This document shows positions 16,313 to 24,542 of a DNA stretch of 64,000 nt, piece by piece. The notes beneath the pieces were generated by a model that worked only from the letters and a program-made list of their open reading frames with translations, ran no database searches and was not told the DNA's origin. This stretch comes from CAVSRC01 sp963781775 (lineage in GTDB: Bacteria; Pseudomonadota; Alphaproteobacteria; Rhizobiales; Kaistiaceae). The DNA lies in contig CAWAHE010000019.1 of NCBI GenBank assembly GCA_963781775.1, positions 1 to 64,000 of the forward strand. Reading direction: 5' to 3'. A program made the position numbers and the translations under genes. Numbering within the stretch: position 1 is the stretch's first letter; every line of letters starts with the position of its first letter.

Positions 16313-17292
16313 CGGGCGAGGGGCTTCAGGTCCGCGACCTCGTCGTCAATTATCACACCGATGATGGCATCGTGCGCGCCGTTGATGGCGCGAGCTTCGA
16401 CGTCCCCGCCGGCCGGCGGCTTGGACTGGTCGGCAAATCCGGTTCCGGCAAGACGACCACGGCTCTGGCGCTGATCCAGATGCTGCGCGCGCCCGGCCGC
16501 GTCGATGGCGGCACGGCCGTGGTTGGCGGCATCGACCTGCTGGCGCTGAGCGAGCAGGAGGTGCGCAAGCATCGTCTGCGCACTGTCAGCTATATCCCGC
16601 AAGGGGCGATGAACTCGCTCAACCCGGTGCTCTCTGTCGGCAAGCAGATGCGCAACGCGCTGGTCGACCACGACATCCGCCTATCGCGCAGCGAATTCGA
16701 GGACACCATTTCGCGGGCCCTGACCGGCGTCGATCTCGATCCGCGCGCCGCCAGGCTTTACCCGCATGAGCTTTCCGGTGGCATGAAACAGCGCGTCTGC
16801 ATCGCCATGGGCACGCTCCTCAAGCCGAAGCTGATCATCGCGGACGAGCCGACCAGCGCGCTCGATGTGGTGACCCAGCGTCAAGTGATGGAAAATCTCG
16901 GCCGCCACCAGGACGCGACCGGTGCGGCGCTCATTCTCATCGGTCACGACATCGGACTGATGGCGCAGTTCGTGCACTACCTGGCCGTGATGTATGCGGG
17001 CCGTCTGGTCGAGATCGGCACCGTCGCGGAGGTGTTGGGCAATCCCCGTCACCCCTACACCAAGGCGCTCACCCAGAGCGTGCCGCGCCTCAGGCATCGC
17101 GGCAACCTCCAGGGCGTCCCGGGGGTTACGCCGTCGCTCGCCCGGCTGCCGCCCGGCTGCGCCTTCGAACCGCGATGCCCTTACGCCATCGACCGCTGCC
17201 GGGTGGAACGCCCCCCGCTTGACCGGACGCTCGGCCAGCACCGCGCCGCCTGCCTTCGCGCCGACGAACTGGTCGCAGAGAAAGTGGCATGA
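16309..17292 (+). CDS. ABC transporter ATP-binding protein, DppD type
   Basis: 327 aa starting at the coupled ATG 16309 (the frame is open further upstream inside the permease gene). Walker A is GKSGSGKTT (about 43-51), the signature LSGGMKQR (about 155-162), Walker B LIIADEPTSALD (about 176-187), and the C-terminal oligopeptide/dipeptide domain holds the Cys-rich C-EPRCPYAIDRC segment that binds an Fe-S cluster in some relatives. Pairs with the following ATPase to drive import. All catalytic motifs are intact. Confidence 0.92.
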   Translation: MTGEGLQVRDLVVNYHTDDGIVRAVDGASFDVPAGRRLGLVGKSGSGKTTTALALIQMLRAPGRVDGGTAVVGGIDLLALSEQEVRKHRLRTVSYIPQGAMNSLNPVLSVGKQMRNALVDHDIRLSRSEFEDTISRALTGVDLDPRAARLYPHELSGGMKQRVCIAMGTLLKPKLIIADEPTSALDVVTQRQVMENLGRHQDATGAALILIGHDIGLMAQFVHYLAVMYAGRLVEIGTVAEVLGNPRHPYTKALTQSVPRLRHRGNLQGVPGVTPSLARLPPGCAFEPRCPYAIDRCRVERPPLDRTLGQHRAACLRADELVAEKVA

Positions 17293-18290
17293 ACGCTCCG
17301 CTGATCGAGCTCGACGCCGTCGAAAAGCGCTACGGATCGCTGGTCGCCGTGTCGGCGCTGAACCTCCGCATCGATGCCGACCGCGCGCCGATCATCGCCG
17401 TGGCGGGCGAGAGCGGCAGCGGCAAGACGACCCTGGCCTCGCTCCTGCTTGGCTTCAACGATCCGACCTCCGGGGAAATCCGCTATCGGGGCAAGCCGTT
17501 GCGCTCGCTCGCCGGTCCTGCCTGGCGCTCGTTTCGCCGCGAGGTTCAGGCCGTCTTTCAGGATCCGTTCGCCGTCTACAATCCGTTCTACCGGGTCGAC
17601 CACGCGCTGCTCGAGCCGCTGCGGCTGTTCAAACTGGTCCGGTCGCGGAAGGAGGCGCAGCGGATGATGGAGGAGGTCTGCGCGAAGGTGGGCCTGCATC
17701 CGGAGGACACGCTCGGGCGCTTTCCCCATCAGCTTTCCGGCGGCCAGCGCCAGCGCCTCATGGTGGCGCGCGCCCTCCTGCTCCAGCCGAAGCTGCTCGT
17801 CGCAGACGAACCGGTGTCGATGATCGACGCCTCGCTCCGCGCTCTCGTGCTCGGCAATCTGAAGACGCTCAACCGCGAGCTCCAGCTCCCCATCGTCTAC
17901 ATTACCCATGACCTTACGACCGCCTATCACATCGCTGATGTGATCATGGTCATGTACCGCGGCAAGGTGGTCGAGGCAGGTCCGGCCGATACCGTCATCG
18001 AGTCGCCGCAGCATCCCTATACGCAGCTTCTGGTCGACTCGATTCCGTGGCCCGACCTCGAGATCGGGTGGGGGGCCAGTCATCCGATTCTGAAGGAGGA
18101 CGATCGCGCTGCGCCGACGACGGGCTGCGCCTTCGCCGGTCGCTGCCCGTCCGTCATGCCGGCCTGCCGCACCGCGCCGCCGCCTCTCTACGCCACAGAG
18201 AGCGGGACGGCCGTGCGCTGCATCCTCAACCAGACACCGGCCGCATTCGACGATCGGCAACTGAGCACACTGCTGCAGTTGGCCAATTGA
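17289..18290 (+). CDS. ABC transporter ATP-binding protein, DppF type
   Basis: 333 aa; the start overlaps the DppD stop (ATGA at 17289-17292). Walker A GESGSGKTT (about 38-46), signature LSGGQRQR (about 151-158), Walker B LLVADEPVSMID (about 172-183). The C-terminal domain again has a CAFAGRCPSVMPAC cysteine segment. The sequence A-x-EPVSMID is the DppF/OppF style, and the N-terminal DAVEKRYGSLVAVSALNL is typical of the second subunit. Completes the five-gene importer. Confidence 0.92.
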   Translation: MNAPLIELDAVEKRYGSLVAVSALNLRIDADRAPIIAVAGESGSGKTTLASLLLGFNDPTSGEIRYRGKPLRSLAGPAWRSFRREVQAVFQDPFAVYNPFYRVDHALLEPLRLFKLVRSRKEAQRMMEEVCAKVGLHPEDTLGRFPHQLSGGQRQRLMVARALLLQPKLLVADEPVSMIDASLRALVLGNLKTLNRELQLPIVYITHDLTTAYHIADVIMVMYRGKVVEAGPADTVIESPQHPYTQLLVDSIPWPDLEIGWGASHPILKEDDRAAPTTGCAFAGRCPSVMPACRTAPPPLYATESGTAVRCILNQTPAAFDDRQLSTLLQLAN

Positions 18291-18309
18291 CCTCACCAGG
18301 AGCGAGAGA

Positions 18310-19488
18310 ATGAAGATCACCCGCGTCAAACCACTGGTTGTTGCAGCGCCGCCGCACCGCAACTGGATCTTCGTCAAGGTCGAGACCGATCAGCCCGGCC
18401 TCTACGGCTGGGGCGAGGCGACGCTGGAATGGAAAACGCGCGGGGTGGTCGGTTGCGTCGAGGATTTCGAGCCGATCGTCGTTGGGCAGGATCCGCGCAA
18501 CGTCACCAAGATCGTCGAGTTGCTCAACAAGGCCGCCTTCTGGCCGCTCGGCGTCATCGGGCTGACGGCGCTTAGCGCCATCGAGCAGGCGGTCTGGGAC
18601 ATCAAGGCCAAGGACATGGGCGTGCCGGTGTGGCAAGCGCTCGGCGGCAGCGTGCGGGATCGCGTGCGGGTCTATACCCACATCGGCGCCGGCAAAGTGA
18701 AGATCGATCGCGGCAAGCGCGACATCGGCGAGTATCGCGAATCCGCCGCCGAACTGAAGGAGGCGGGCTACACCGCCCTGAAGACCGGCCCCGTTCCCTA
18801 CACCCACTACGATCCCGACCTGGCGGCGGTCCGCCACGCGGGCAAGCTGCTGGAAGGTCTGCGCGACGCCGTCGGCGATACCGTCGATATCCTGCTCGAC
18901 TTCCATGGGCGCCCGTCATCCATGGCCGCAGCGCTTTCCTACATCGACGCGGTCAGCCCGGCCCACCCGATGTTTGTCGAGGAGCCGATCCAGCCCGGCG
19001 ATCCCGAGGCCATGCGTATGATCGCCGATCGCGCCGGATGCCCGATCGCCACCGGCGAGCGCATCCTGACCCACAAGGAATACGAAGACCTCTGCAACAT
19101 GAAGGCGGTCACCTACATCCAGCCCGACCTTTGCCATTGCGGCGGCTTCACCATCGGCAAGCAGATCGCCGCCACCGCCGCGGCGAACTACATCGGCGTC
19201 TGCCCGCATAATCCGATGGGGCCGATCGCCGGCGTCGTCGGCCTGCATTTCGGCGCCGCCGTTCCGAACTTCGTCATCCTCGAGGAGATCACCGGCTCGA
19301 TCCCGTGGTTCTCCGAGGTCGTTTCCACGCCGATCAAGCGCGTCGACGGGTATTGGGAGATCCCGACTGCCCCCGGCCTCGGCGTCGAGATCGATGAGGC
19401 GGTCGCCGCCAAGCATCCCTTCCAGCAGGAAACGATTGCGGGCCTGGAGGCGGTTGTCGACAGCGACGGTACGATCGCCAATTGGTAG
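18310..19488 (+). CDS. Enolase-superfamily dehydratase (galactonate dehydratase-like)
   Basis: 392 aa. Mg2+ ligands are Asp197 in LLDFHGRP, Glu224 in FVEEP and Glu250 in TGERIL; His199 and His300 (CPHNPMGP) are the catalytic pair. The DFHGR and APH/CPH-NPMGP context is very close to D-galactonate dehydratase DgoD, which gives 2-keto-3-deoxygalactonate. The exact substrate is open because related enzymes act on other aldonates and aldarates. It follows the transporter by 19 bases with a GGAGCGAGAG site and precedes a dehydrogenase and a lactonase, forming an oxidative sugar acid pathway. Confidence 0.88.
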   Translation: MKITRVKPLVVAAPPHRNWIFVKVETDQPGLYGWGEATLEWKTRGVVGCVEDFEPIVVGQDPRNVTKIVELLNKAAFWPLGVIGLTALSAIEQAVWDIKAKDMGVPVWQALGGSVRDRVRVYTHIGAGKVKIDRGKRDIGEYRESAAELKEAGYTALKTGPVPYTHYDPDLAAVRHAGKLLEGLRDAVGDTVDILLDFHGRPSSMAAALSYIDAVSPAHPMFVEEPIQPGDPEAMRMIADRAGCPIATGERILTHKEYEDLCNMKAVTYIQPDLCHCGGFTIGKQIAATAAANYIGVCPHNPMGPIAGVVGLHFGAAVPNFVILEEITGSIPWFSEVVSTPIKRVDGYWEIPTAPGLGVEIDEAVAAKHPFQQETIAGLEAVVDSDGTIANW

Positions 19489-19500
19489 CGAGCAGGCACA

Positions 19501-20328
19501 ATGGCTGACAAGACGACGGTCCTCATCACCGGCGCGGGCGGCAATATCGGGCGCAAGTTGCGCGCGCATCTCGAAGGGGCCGGGCGCTACGACCTGCGCC
19601 TTCTCGATCTCAACCCGAACAAGGATCCGGCGGTGCAGACCGCCGATCTTTCGGTCTATGACGAGGCCTGGGCGAAGACCTTCGACGGTGTCGATACAGT
19701 GATCCATGTCGCCGCCGACCCCAGCCCGTGGGCCGGCTGGGGCCGCGTCCAGCAGCTCAACCTCGATCTGCTCTTCAATGTGGTGGCAGCGGCGCACAAA
19801 TCCGGCGTGCGCCGCATCGTCTTCGCCAGTTCCAACTACGTCGTCTCCGGCTACCGCTTCAAGCCGGACCGGCTGACCGCCGACCTGGAGCCGAAGCCGA
19901 TCAACCCCTACGGCGCCTCGAAGCTGGTTGGCGAGCGCCTCGGCAAGATGTACTCCGATCGCTACGGCCTGAGCTTCATCGCCTTCCGCATCGGCGTCTG
20001 CCAGCGCCACCACGACAACCGTTTCGGCCCATGGATCCCGTTCAGCGATTGGGGCCAGAAGATGTGGGTGAGCGACCGCGACCTCTGCAACGCCTTCCAG
20101 GCTGCGATCGACGACAAGCACGTCAGGTTCGGCGTCTACAATCTGGTGTCCAATAATCCGGGCATGCGCTGGGATCTCGAGCCGCTTCGTCGCGACCTCA
20201 AGTTCACGCCGCAGGACGGCGAGCCGCAGCAGCTTTCGCTTGTGCATCGCCTTCGCAACGCATGGGCGTGGCTGCGTTACGAGGCGCTGCCGTCCTTGGT
20301 GGAGTCGCTGCCTGGACGCAGATGGTGA
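19501..20328 (+). CDS. NAD-dependent epimerase/dehydrogenase family, uronate dehydrogenase-like
   Basis: 275 aa extended short-chain dehydrogenase. The NAD-binding GAGGNIG lies at 11-17, an acidic residue (LLDLN) follows, and the catalytic triad is Ser110/111, Tyr137 and Lys141 (YGASK). Length and the D-PSPWAGW and RIGVCQ-type segments resemble bacterial uronate dehydrogenases (Udh), which oxidise galacturonate or glucuronate to aldarolactones. Direct neighbours, a DgoD-like dehydratase and an SMP-30 lactonase, fit that chemistry. A nucleotide-sugar epimerase is the alternative but is less consistent with the operon. Confidence 0.8.
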   Translation: MADKTTVLITGAGGNIGRKLRAHLEGAGRYDLRLLDLNPNKDPAVQTADLSVYDEAWAKTFDGVDTVIHVAADPSPWAGWGRVQQLNLDLLFNVVAAAHKSGVRRIVFASSNYVVSGYRFKPDRLTADLEPKPINPYGASKLVGERLGKMYSDRYGLSFIAFRIGVCQRHHDNRFGPWIPFSDWGQKMWVSDRDLCNAFQAAIDDKHVRFGVYNLVSNNPGMRWDLEPLRRDLKFTPQDGEPQQLSLVHRLRNAWAWLRYEALPSLVESLPGRRW

Positions 20329-20335
20329 GTTTGAG

Positions 20336-21196
20336 ATGAGGATTGAATGCGTCGTCGATGCGCATGCGCAGGTGGGCGAGGGGCCTGTTTGGGATGCGCA
20401 AGAGCAGGTCTTGTGGTGGACGGACATCAACGGCCGCATCATGCACCGCTTCGATCCGAGAAGCGGTAAGGATCGCGCGTTCGAAGTGCCGTTCCGCGTC
20501 GGCTGTTTCGCACTGCGGGCTTCGGGCGGGTTCGTATTGGCTGCCGAACACGGGTTCTGGTTTTGGGAGCCGGGCAGGGCGCCGGAGCACATCCTCGATG
20601 TCGAGGGTGACCGTCCGAACAACCGCATGAACGACGGCGGGTGCGATCGCCAGGGAAGGTTCGTCGCGTCCAGCATGAATCTCGACGGAGAGAAAAAGCC
20701 GACGGGGGCTTGCTGGCGTCTCGATGCCGACCTGTCGATCGAGAAACTTGCCGAAGGCCTCTACATCGGCAACGGCATTGCCTTCAGCCCGGAGGGCGAT
20801 CGGTTCTACCTCGCCGACACCACCGTCGACCAAGTCTGGGTACACGACTACGATGGGGCGAGCGGCAAAGCCGGTCCACGCCGCCAGTTCGCCAGCACCG
20901 CGGCGCTCGCCGGCAAGCCCGACGGGGCCACCGTCGACGCGGACGGCGGCTATTGGCTGGCTGGCGTCACCGGTTCGCAGGTCTATCGCTTTCGGCCATC
21001 CGGCGAACGTGACCTGACGATCGAAATGCCGACGACCAAGCCAACCCGGCCGATGTTCGGAGGCCCGAACCTCGACGCGCTCTACGTCACGTCGATTGGT
21101 TCGAACCCTGCGCCCGGCGACACCAATGCGGGCGGGCTCTTCCGCATCACCGACACCGGCTTCAAGGGACTGCCGGAGCCGCGCTTCGCCGGATAA
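20336..21196 (+). CDS. SMP-30/gluconolactonase family lactonase
   Basis: 286 aa from the ATG at 20336 (the frame is open further upstream across the previous stop). Six-bladed propeller hallmarks: Glu15 in VGEGPVWD, NRMNDG, a GNGIAFSPEG segment, and KPDGATVDADG, which supply the divalent metal ligands (Glu, two Asn/Asp). Expected to open an aldono- or aldarolactone made by the upstream dehydrogenase, giving the acid for the dehydratase. Last gene of the operon, convergent with the mutarotase gene; the gap 21197-21316 shows no clear gene. Confidence 0.87.
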   Translation: MRIECVVDAHAQVGEGPVWDAQEQVLWWTDINGRIMHRFDPRSGKDRAFEVPFRVGCFALRASGGFVLAAEHGFWFWEPGRAPEHILDVEGDRPNNRMNDGGCDRQGRFVASSMNLDGEKKPTGACWRLDADLSIEKLAEGLYIGNGIAFSPEGDRFYLADTTVDQVWVHDYDGASGKAGPRRQFASTAALAGKPDGATVDADGGYWLAGVTGSQVYRFRPSGERDLTIEMPTTKPTRPMFGGPNLDALYVTSIGSNPAPGDTNAGGLFRITDTGFKGLPEPRFAG

Positions 21197-21316
21197 GCGT
21201 CCAGTTTCGCTGCGACCATGCTCGGGGGAACGGGTTTGTCCTGAGCAACCATCCGGTGACGGACCAAGGCATTGCGGAAGCGACCGTCACGCGTCCGGCA
21301 CCCGCGCGCCGTCCTT

Positions 21317-21649
21317 TCAGTCAAGGTGATAGACCTCGGGCATGAAGGCCCACCATTCGCCGTCGGCAGCGCTCTTCAGCCGAGCCTGGCAGGGATCCGT
21401 GAGTGCTAGCCACCGCTTGGTCACCGCCATTTCGCCGAGAGCTTTCATGTCGGCCTCGAAGTCGCTGCCCGCATATTCCCAGTAGCCGAAGAGCAGGTTC
21501 TCCGGTTCGCGCAGGTAGATTGAGTAGTTGCGGATGTTGGCGGCGCTCAGCGCCTCGTCCATTTCGGGCCACGGGGAAGCGTGAAGAGCCTTGTATTCCG
21601 CGATCTTTTCCGGCCTGACGCCGATCACCATACCCATGCGCCGGACCAT
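21317..21649 (-). CDS. rhaM: L-rhamnose mutarotase family protein (RhaM)
   Basis: 110 aa, cytoplasmic dimeric alpha/beta barrel. Family features are the initial GMVIGVRPEKIAEYKALH with a conserved His, WPEMDEAL, a YSIYL strand and the C-terminal EVYHLD. RhaM interconverts anomers of L-rhamnose or a related 6-deoxy sugar. It is the last gene of the minus-strand sugar ABC operon, with its start touching the stop of the ATPase gene at 21649, so the importer probably handles L-rhamnose, L-fucose or a relative. Confidence 0.85.
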   Translation of the reverse strand: MVRRMGMVIGVRPEKIAEYKALHASPWPEMDEALSAANIRNYSIYLREPENLLFGYWEYAGSDFEADMKALGEMAVTKRWLALTDPCQARLKSAADGEWWAFMPEVYHLD

Positions 21650-22707
21650 CAGCGGATTCTCTTCCCGTCGCCATCGAACAGCCGAACGTCCTGAGGCCGG
21701 AAGCGAAGCGTCACCGCCTTGTTGCCCGCCAGCCCGCGCGAAAGTCGTCGCTCCGCGATGATAGGTTCGCCGGTCGACGTGGATGCATACAGGAACGAAG
21801 TCGAGCCGAGCTGTTCGGAGACGTCACCCGTCACCGGCAAATCGACTCCCTCAGCCGCCTCAAGGTGTTCGGGCCGGATTCCGAACTGCACCGCCGATCC
21901 GGGTTCCACGGCCGTTTCGAGAGGCAGCGCAACCTCGATGCCACAGGTTGCAAAGCGCCTGCCTCCCAGAGATTTTGCCTTGAAGAAATTCATGCGCGGC
22001 GAGCCGATGAATCCCGCGACGAAAGCGTTCTCCGGATCGTCGTAGACGGTGAGGGGAGGCCCGATCTGCTCAACATTGCCGTCGCGAAGTACGACGATCG
22101 TGTTGGCGAGCGTCAGGGCTTCGGTCTGGTCATGGGTAACGTAGACCATTGTGTTGCCCAAAACGCTGTGGAGCTTGGCAATCTCGACGCGCATCTGGAC
22201 GCGCAATTCGGCATCCAGATTGGAAAGTGGCTCGTCGAAAAGGAAGACCTTGGCGTTGCGCACGATGGCGCGGCCGATGGCAACGCGCTGCCGTTGTCCG
22301 CCCGACAGTTGCGCCGGTTTTCGATCAAGCAAGTCGTCCAGTCGAAGGATCTCGGCGGCCCGCGCTACTTTCTCCGCAATCTCACTTTTTGGCCGGTGCG
22401 CCATGCGCAAACCAAAGCTCATGTTGTCGGCCACGGTCATGTGCGGGTAGAGAGCGTACGACTGAAACACCATGGCGACGCCGCGGTCGGACGGCTCCTC
22501 GTCGGTCACATCGCGCCCGCCGATGTAGATTTCTCCGCTGGTGACCTCTTCGAGTCCGGCGATCATGCGCAGGAGGGTGGATTTTCCGCAGCCGGATGGT
22601 CCGACGAAGACGGTGAACTCGCCTTCATTTATGGGCAGCGAGACGTCGTGGATTACCTCTGTCGAGCCGAAGGTCTTGCGTATGTTGCGCAGTTCGATTT
22701 CCGGCAT
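21649..22707 (-). CDS. Carbohydrate ABC transporter ATP-binding protein (UgpC/MsmK type)
   Basis: 352 aa. Walker A GPSGCGKST (about 37-45), signature LSGGQRQR (about 134-141), Walker B VFLFDEPLSNLD (about 154-165), switch His in VTHDQTEA, and C-terminal TOBE/OB domain (GIRPEHLE and following). The FVGPSGCGKSTLLRMIAGLEEVTSGEI wording is typical of the CUT1 carbohydrate family. Sits downstream of the two permeases and works with the binding protein encoded at 24.5-25.8 kb. Confidence 0.93.
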   Translation of the reverse strand: MPEIELRNIRKTFGSTEVIHDVSLPINEGEFTVFVGPSGCGKSTLLRMIAGLEEVTSGEIYIGGRDVTDEEPSDRGVAMVFQSYALYPHMTVADNMSFGLRMAHRPKSEIAEKVARAAEILRLDDLLDRKPAQLSGGQRQRVAIGRAIVRNAKVFLFDEPLSNLDAELRVQMRVEIAKLHSVLGNTMVYVTHDQTEALTLANTIVVLRDGNVEQIGPPLTVYDDPENAFVAGFIGSPRMNFFKAKSLGGRRFATCGIEVALPLETAVEPGSAVQFGIRPEHLEAAEGVDLPVTGDVSEQLGSTSFLYASTSTGEPIIAERRLSRGLAGNKAVTLRFRPQDVRLFDGDGKRIR

Positions 22708-22710
22708 GAC

Positions 22711-23544
22711 CTACCCTTTGACCGCGCCAACGGCGATGCCCGAGACGATGCGCCGCTGGAAGATGACGTAGAGGACGACGATTGGCGCTGCCGCGATCAC
22801 GATGCCGGCCGTAAACAACGGTATCTGGTCCGAGAATTGGCCCTTCAGTGCCGAAATCCCCACCATGAGGGTACGATTCTTCTGCATGGTCAGCAGGGCG
22901 ATCAGGATATCGTTCCAGCAATTGAGGGTGTTGATGATGCCCAGCGTCACCAGCGCTGGCATCCCCAGCGGCACCATCACATGCCACCATACCTGAAGAA
23001 GAGAGGCGCCATCGATCCGCGCCGCCTCGATCAGCTCTCGTGGCAGGCCGGAGTAGAACGCCGTCATCAGATACACCGAGAACGGCAGGAAGAACGCCGT
23101 GTAGGACAGGATCAGCCCGTGATGTGTGTTGATCAAGTTAAGCGCAACCATCGTACGCATGTACGGCACCAGCACGACCTGGACCGGGATCATCAGCGAG
23201 GACAGGATCACGATGAAGAGAAACTTCCTGTAGGGGAAGCGCAGCGACGCAAGTGCAAAGCCGGCGAGGGACGAGACGACCGTTAGCAGGATCACTGCCC
23301 CAATCGTGGCGATTACGGAGTTGAGGAAATACTGGTCGAGATGGGAGCCTGTCCAAGCCCGCGCGAAATTGTCGAGTGTCGGGTTCTGGGCCAGCCCGAA
23401 CCGGTCGAGAAGGTAATCGTGTCGGGTCTTGAGCGAATTGTTGACCGCGAAAAAGATCGGATAGAGGCAGCTCACCGCCAGGATCCACATCGGGATCGAC
23501 AGCAACCTCAGGACCCGCCTTTGCCGTTTGCCCGCGCCCGCCAC
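22711..23544 (-). CDS. Carbohydrate ABC transporter permease (MalG type)
   Basis: 277 aa with six transmembrane segments. The EAA loop reads LPRELIEAARIDGASLLQVWWHVMVPL, a clear MalG/CUT1 signature, and the C terminus ends in VSGIAVGAVKG, the usual end of this family. Stop lies 3 bases before the ATPase start. Forms the channel with the upstream MalF-type subunit. Confidence 0.92.
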   Translation of the reverse strand: MAGAGKRQRRVLRLLSIPMWILAVSCLYPIFFAVNNSLKTRHDYLLDRFGLAQNPTLDNFARAWTGSHLDQYFLNSVIATIGAVILLTVVSSLAGFALASLRFPYRKFLFIVILSSLMIPVQVVLVPYMRTMVALNLINTHHGLILSYTAFFLPFSVYLMTAFYSGLPRELIEAARIDGASLLQVWWHVMVPLGMPALVTLGIINTLNCWNDILIALLTMQKNRTLMVGISALKGQFSDQIPLFTAGIVIAAAPIVVLYVIFQRRIVSGIAVGAVKG

Positions 23545-23551
23545 CTTGCCC

Positions 23552-24478
23552 TCAGAGTTTTGTATTGCGAGACATGATACGAATTTGCAGCCAGGCCAGA
23601 ATGCCCGTCATGACAAACAGGATCATCGACAGCGCGGACGCGTATGCGGGCCGGTTGAGCTTTCCCTGCGCGGCCCAGATCAGATACTCCGGCACCGTCG
23701 TGGCCGTACCGGGCCCGCCTCCGGTCAGCACATAGATCAGGCCGAACATCGTGGTCAGCAGTCCGATGGTCGTGATGACAGTCGAGAACTCTATGATCGG
23801 GCGCAGCTCCGGGATAATGATGTGGAACCAGATCTGCCACATCTTCGCGCCTTCGAGCCTCGCCGCCTCGACCGTCTCCTTGGGCACCGTCGACAGTCCG
23901 GCGAGAAAGATGAGTACGCCCATGCCGAAGGTCGACCACGATTGAATCGCGAGCGTTACCGGCAAGGCAGTCGCCGAACGCCCCAGCCAGTCCACGCCGT
24001 GAATACCGAAAATCCCGAGCAGAGCGTTCAGGCTCCCGCGGAAGCTCAGAACGATGCTGAATATGGAGCCGATGATGACGCTCGAGAGAACGGCGGGAAG
24101 GAAATAGACCGATCGAAAGAAAGTGCGGCCGGGAACACCCTGGTTGATCAGGATCGCCAGCAACATCGGGATCGTCACGAAGATCGGCACCGACAGGAGG
24201 ATGACCCCCGCGTTGGCGACAGCCGAACGGAAATTCGGGTCATCCAGGGCCTTCAGATAGTTGCCGGCACCGATGAATTCGCCCGGGCTTGTCGCGGTCG
24301 CGCTTGTCAGCGAGATCGCGAAGCCCCAACCGAGCGGAATGATGCGGAATACCAGGACCAGCAGTATGGCGGGGAGCAGGAATAGCAGCGCGATGCGCGC
24401 TTCCGCTCTCAGTCCGCGATGAGGGCGGGAACGGGGCCGCACGGCCTGGCCGGTCTGATTCTTGGCGGTCGCGGTCAT
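23552..24478 (-). CDS. Carbohydrate ABC transporter permease (MalF type)
   Basis: 308 aa when started at the ATG at 24478. The frame is open upstream through a terminator hairpin, which argues against the longer form. It has six helices starting with ARIALLFLLPAILLVLVF and an EAA loop VPKETVEAARLEGAKMWQIWFHIIIPEL. No strong ribosome site is visible, so read-through of the hairpin or re-initiation may limit its expression relative to the binding protein. Confidence 0.9.
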   Translation of the reverse strand: MTATAKNQTGQAVRPRSRPHRGLRAEARIALLFLLPAILLVLVFRIIPLGWGFAISLTSATATSPGEFIGAGNYLKALDDPNFRSAVANAGVILLSVPIFVTIPMLLAILINQGVPGRTFFRSVYFLPAVLSSVIIGSIFSIVLSFRGSLNALLGIFGIHGVDWLGRSATALPVTLAIQSWSTFGMGVLIFLAGLSTVPKETVEAARLEGAKMWQIWFHIIIPELRPIIEFSTVITTIGLLTTMFGLIYVLTGGGPGTATTVPEYLIWAAQGKLNRPAYASALSMILFVMTGILAWLQIRIMSRNTKL

Positions 24479-24498
24479 GGAAAAGTCACTTACCAAAA

Positions 24499-24533
24499 AA
24501 AGAATGGGGGACGCGCCGCGCCCCCCATTCTTT
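24499..24533 (-). terminator. Strong intrinsic terminator/attenuator after the binding-protein gene
   Basis: Read on the minus strand: a perfect 12-bp stem (AAAGAATGGGGG at 24499-24510 pairs with CCCCCATTCTTT at 24522-24533), 11-base loop, followed by a run of seven T. It lies between the binding-protein stop and the first permease and would cut part of the transcripts, giving an excess of binding protein. Confidence 0.88.
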
Positions 24534-24542
24534 GGGCGTTTC

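Noticed and set aside
18916..20676. 586-codon minus frame over dehydratase, dehydrogenase and lactonase
   Set aside because: Antisense to three overlapping real genes and composed of the usual GC-shadow residues.
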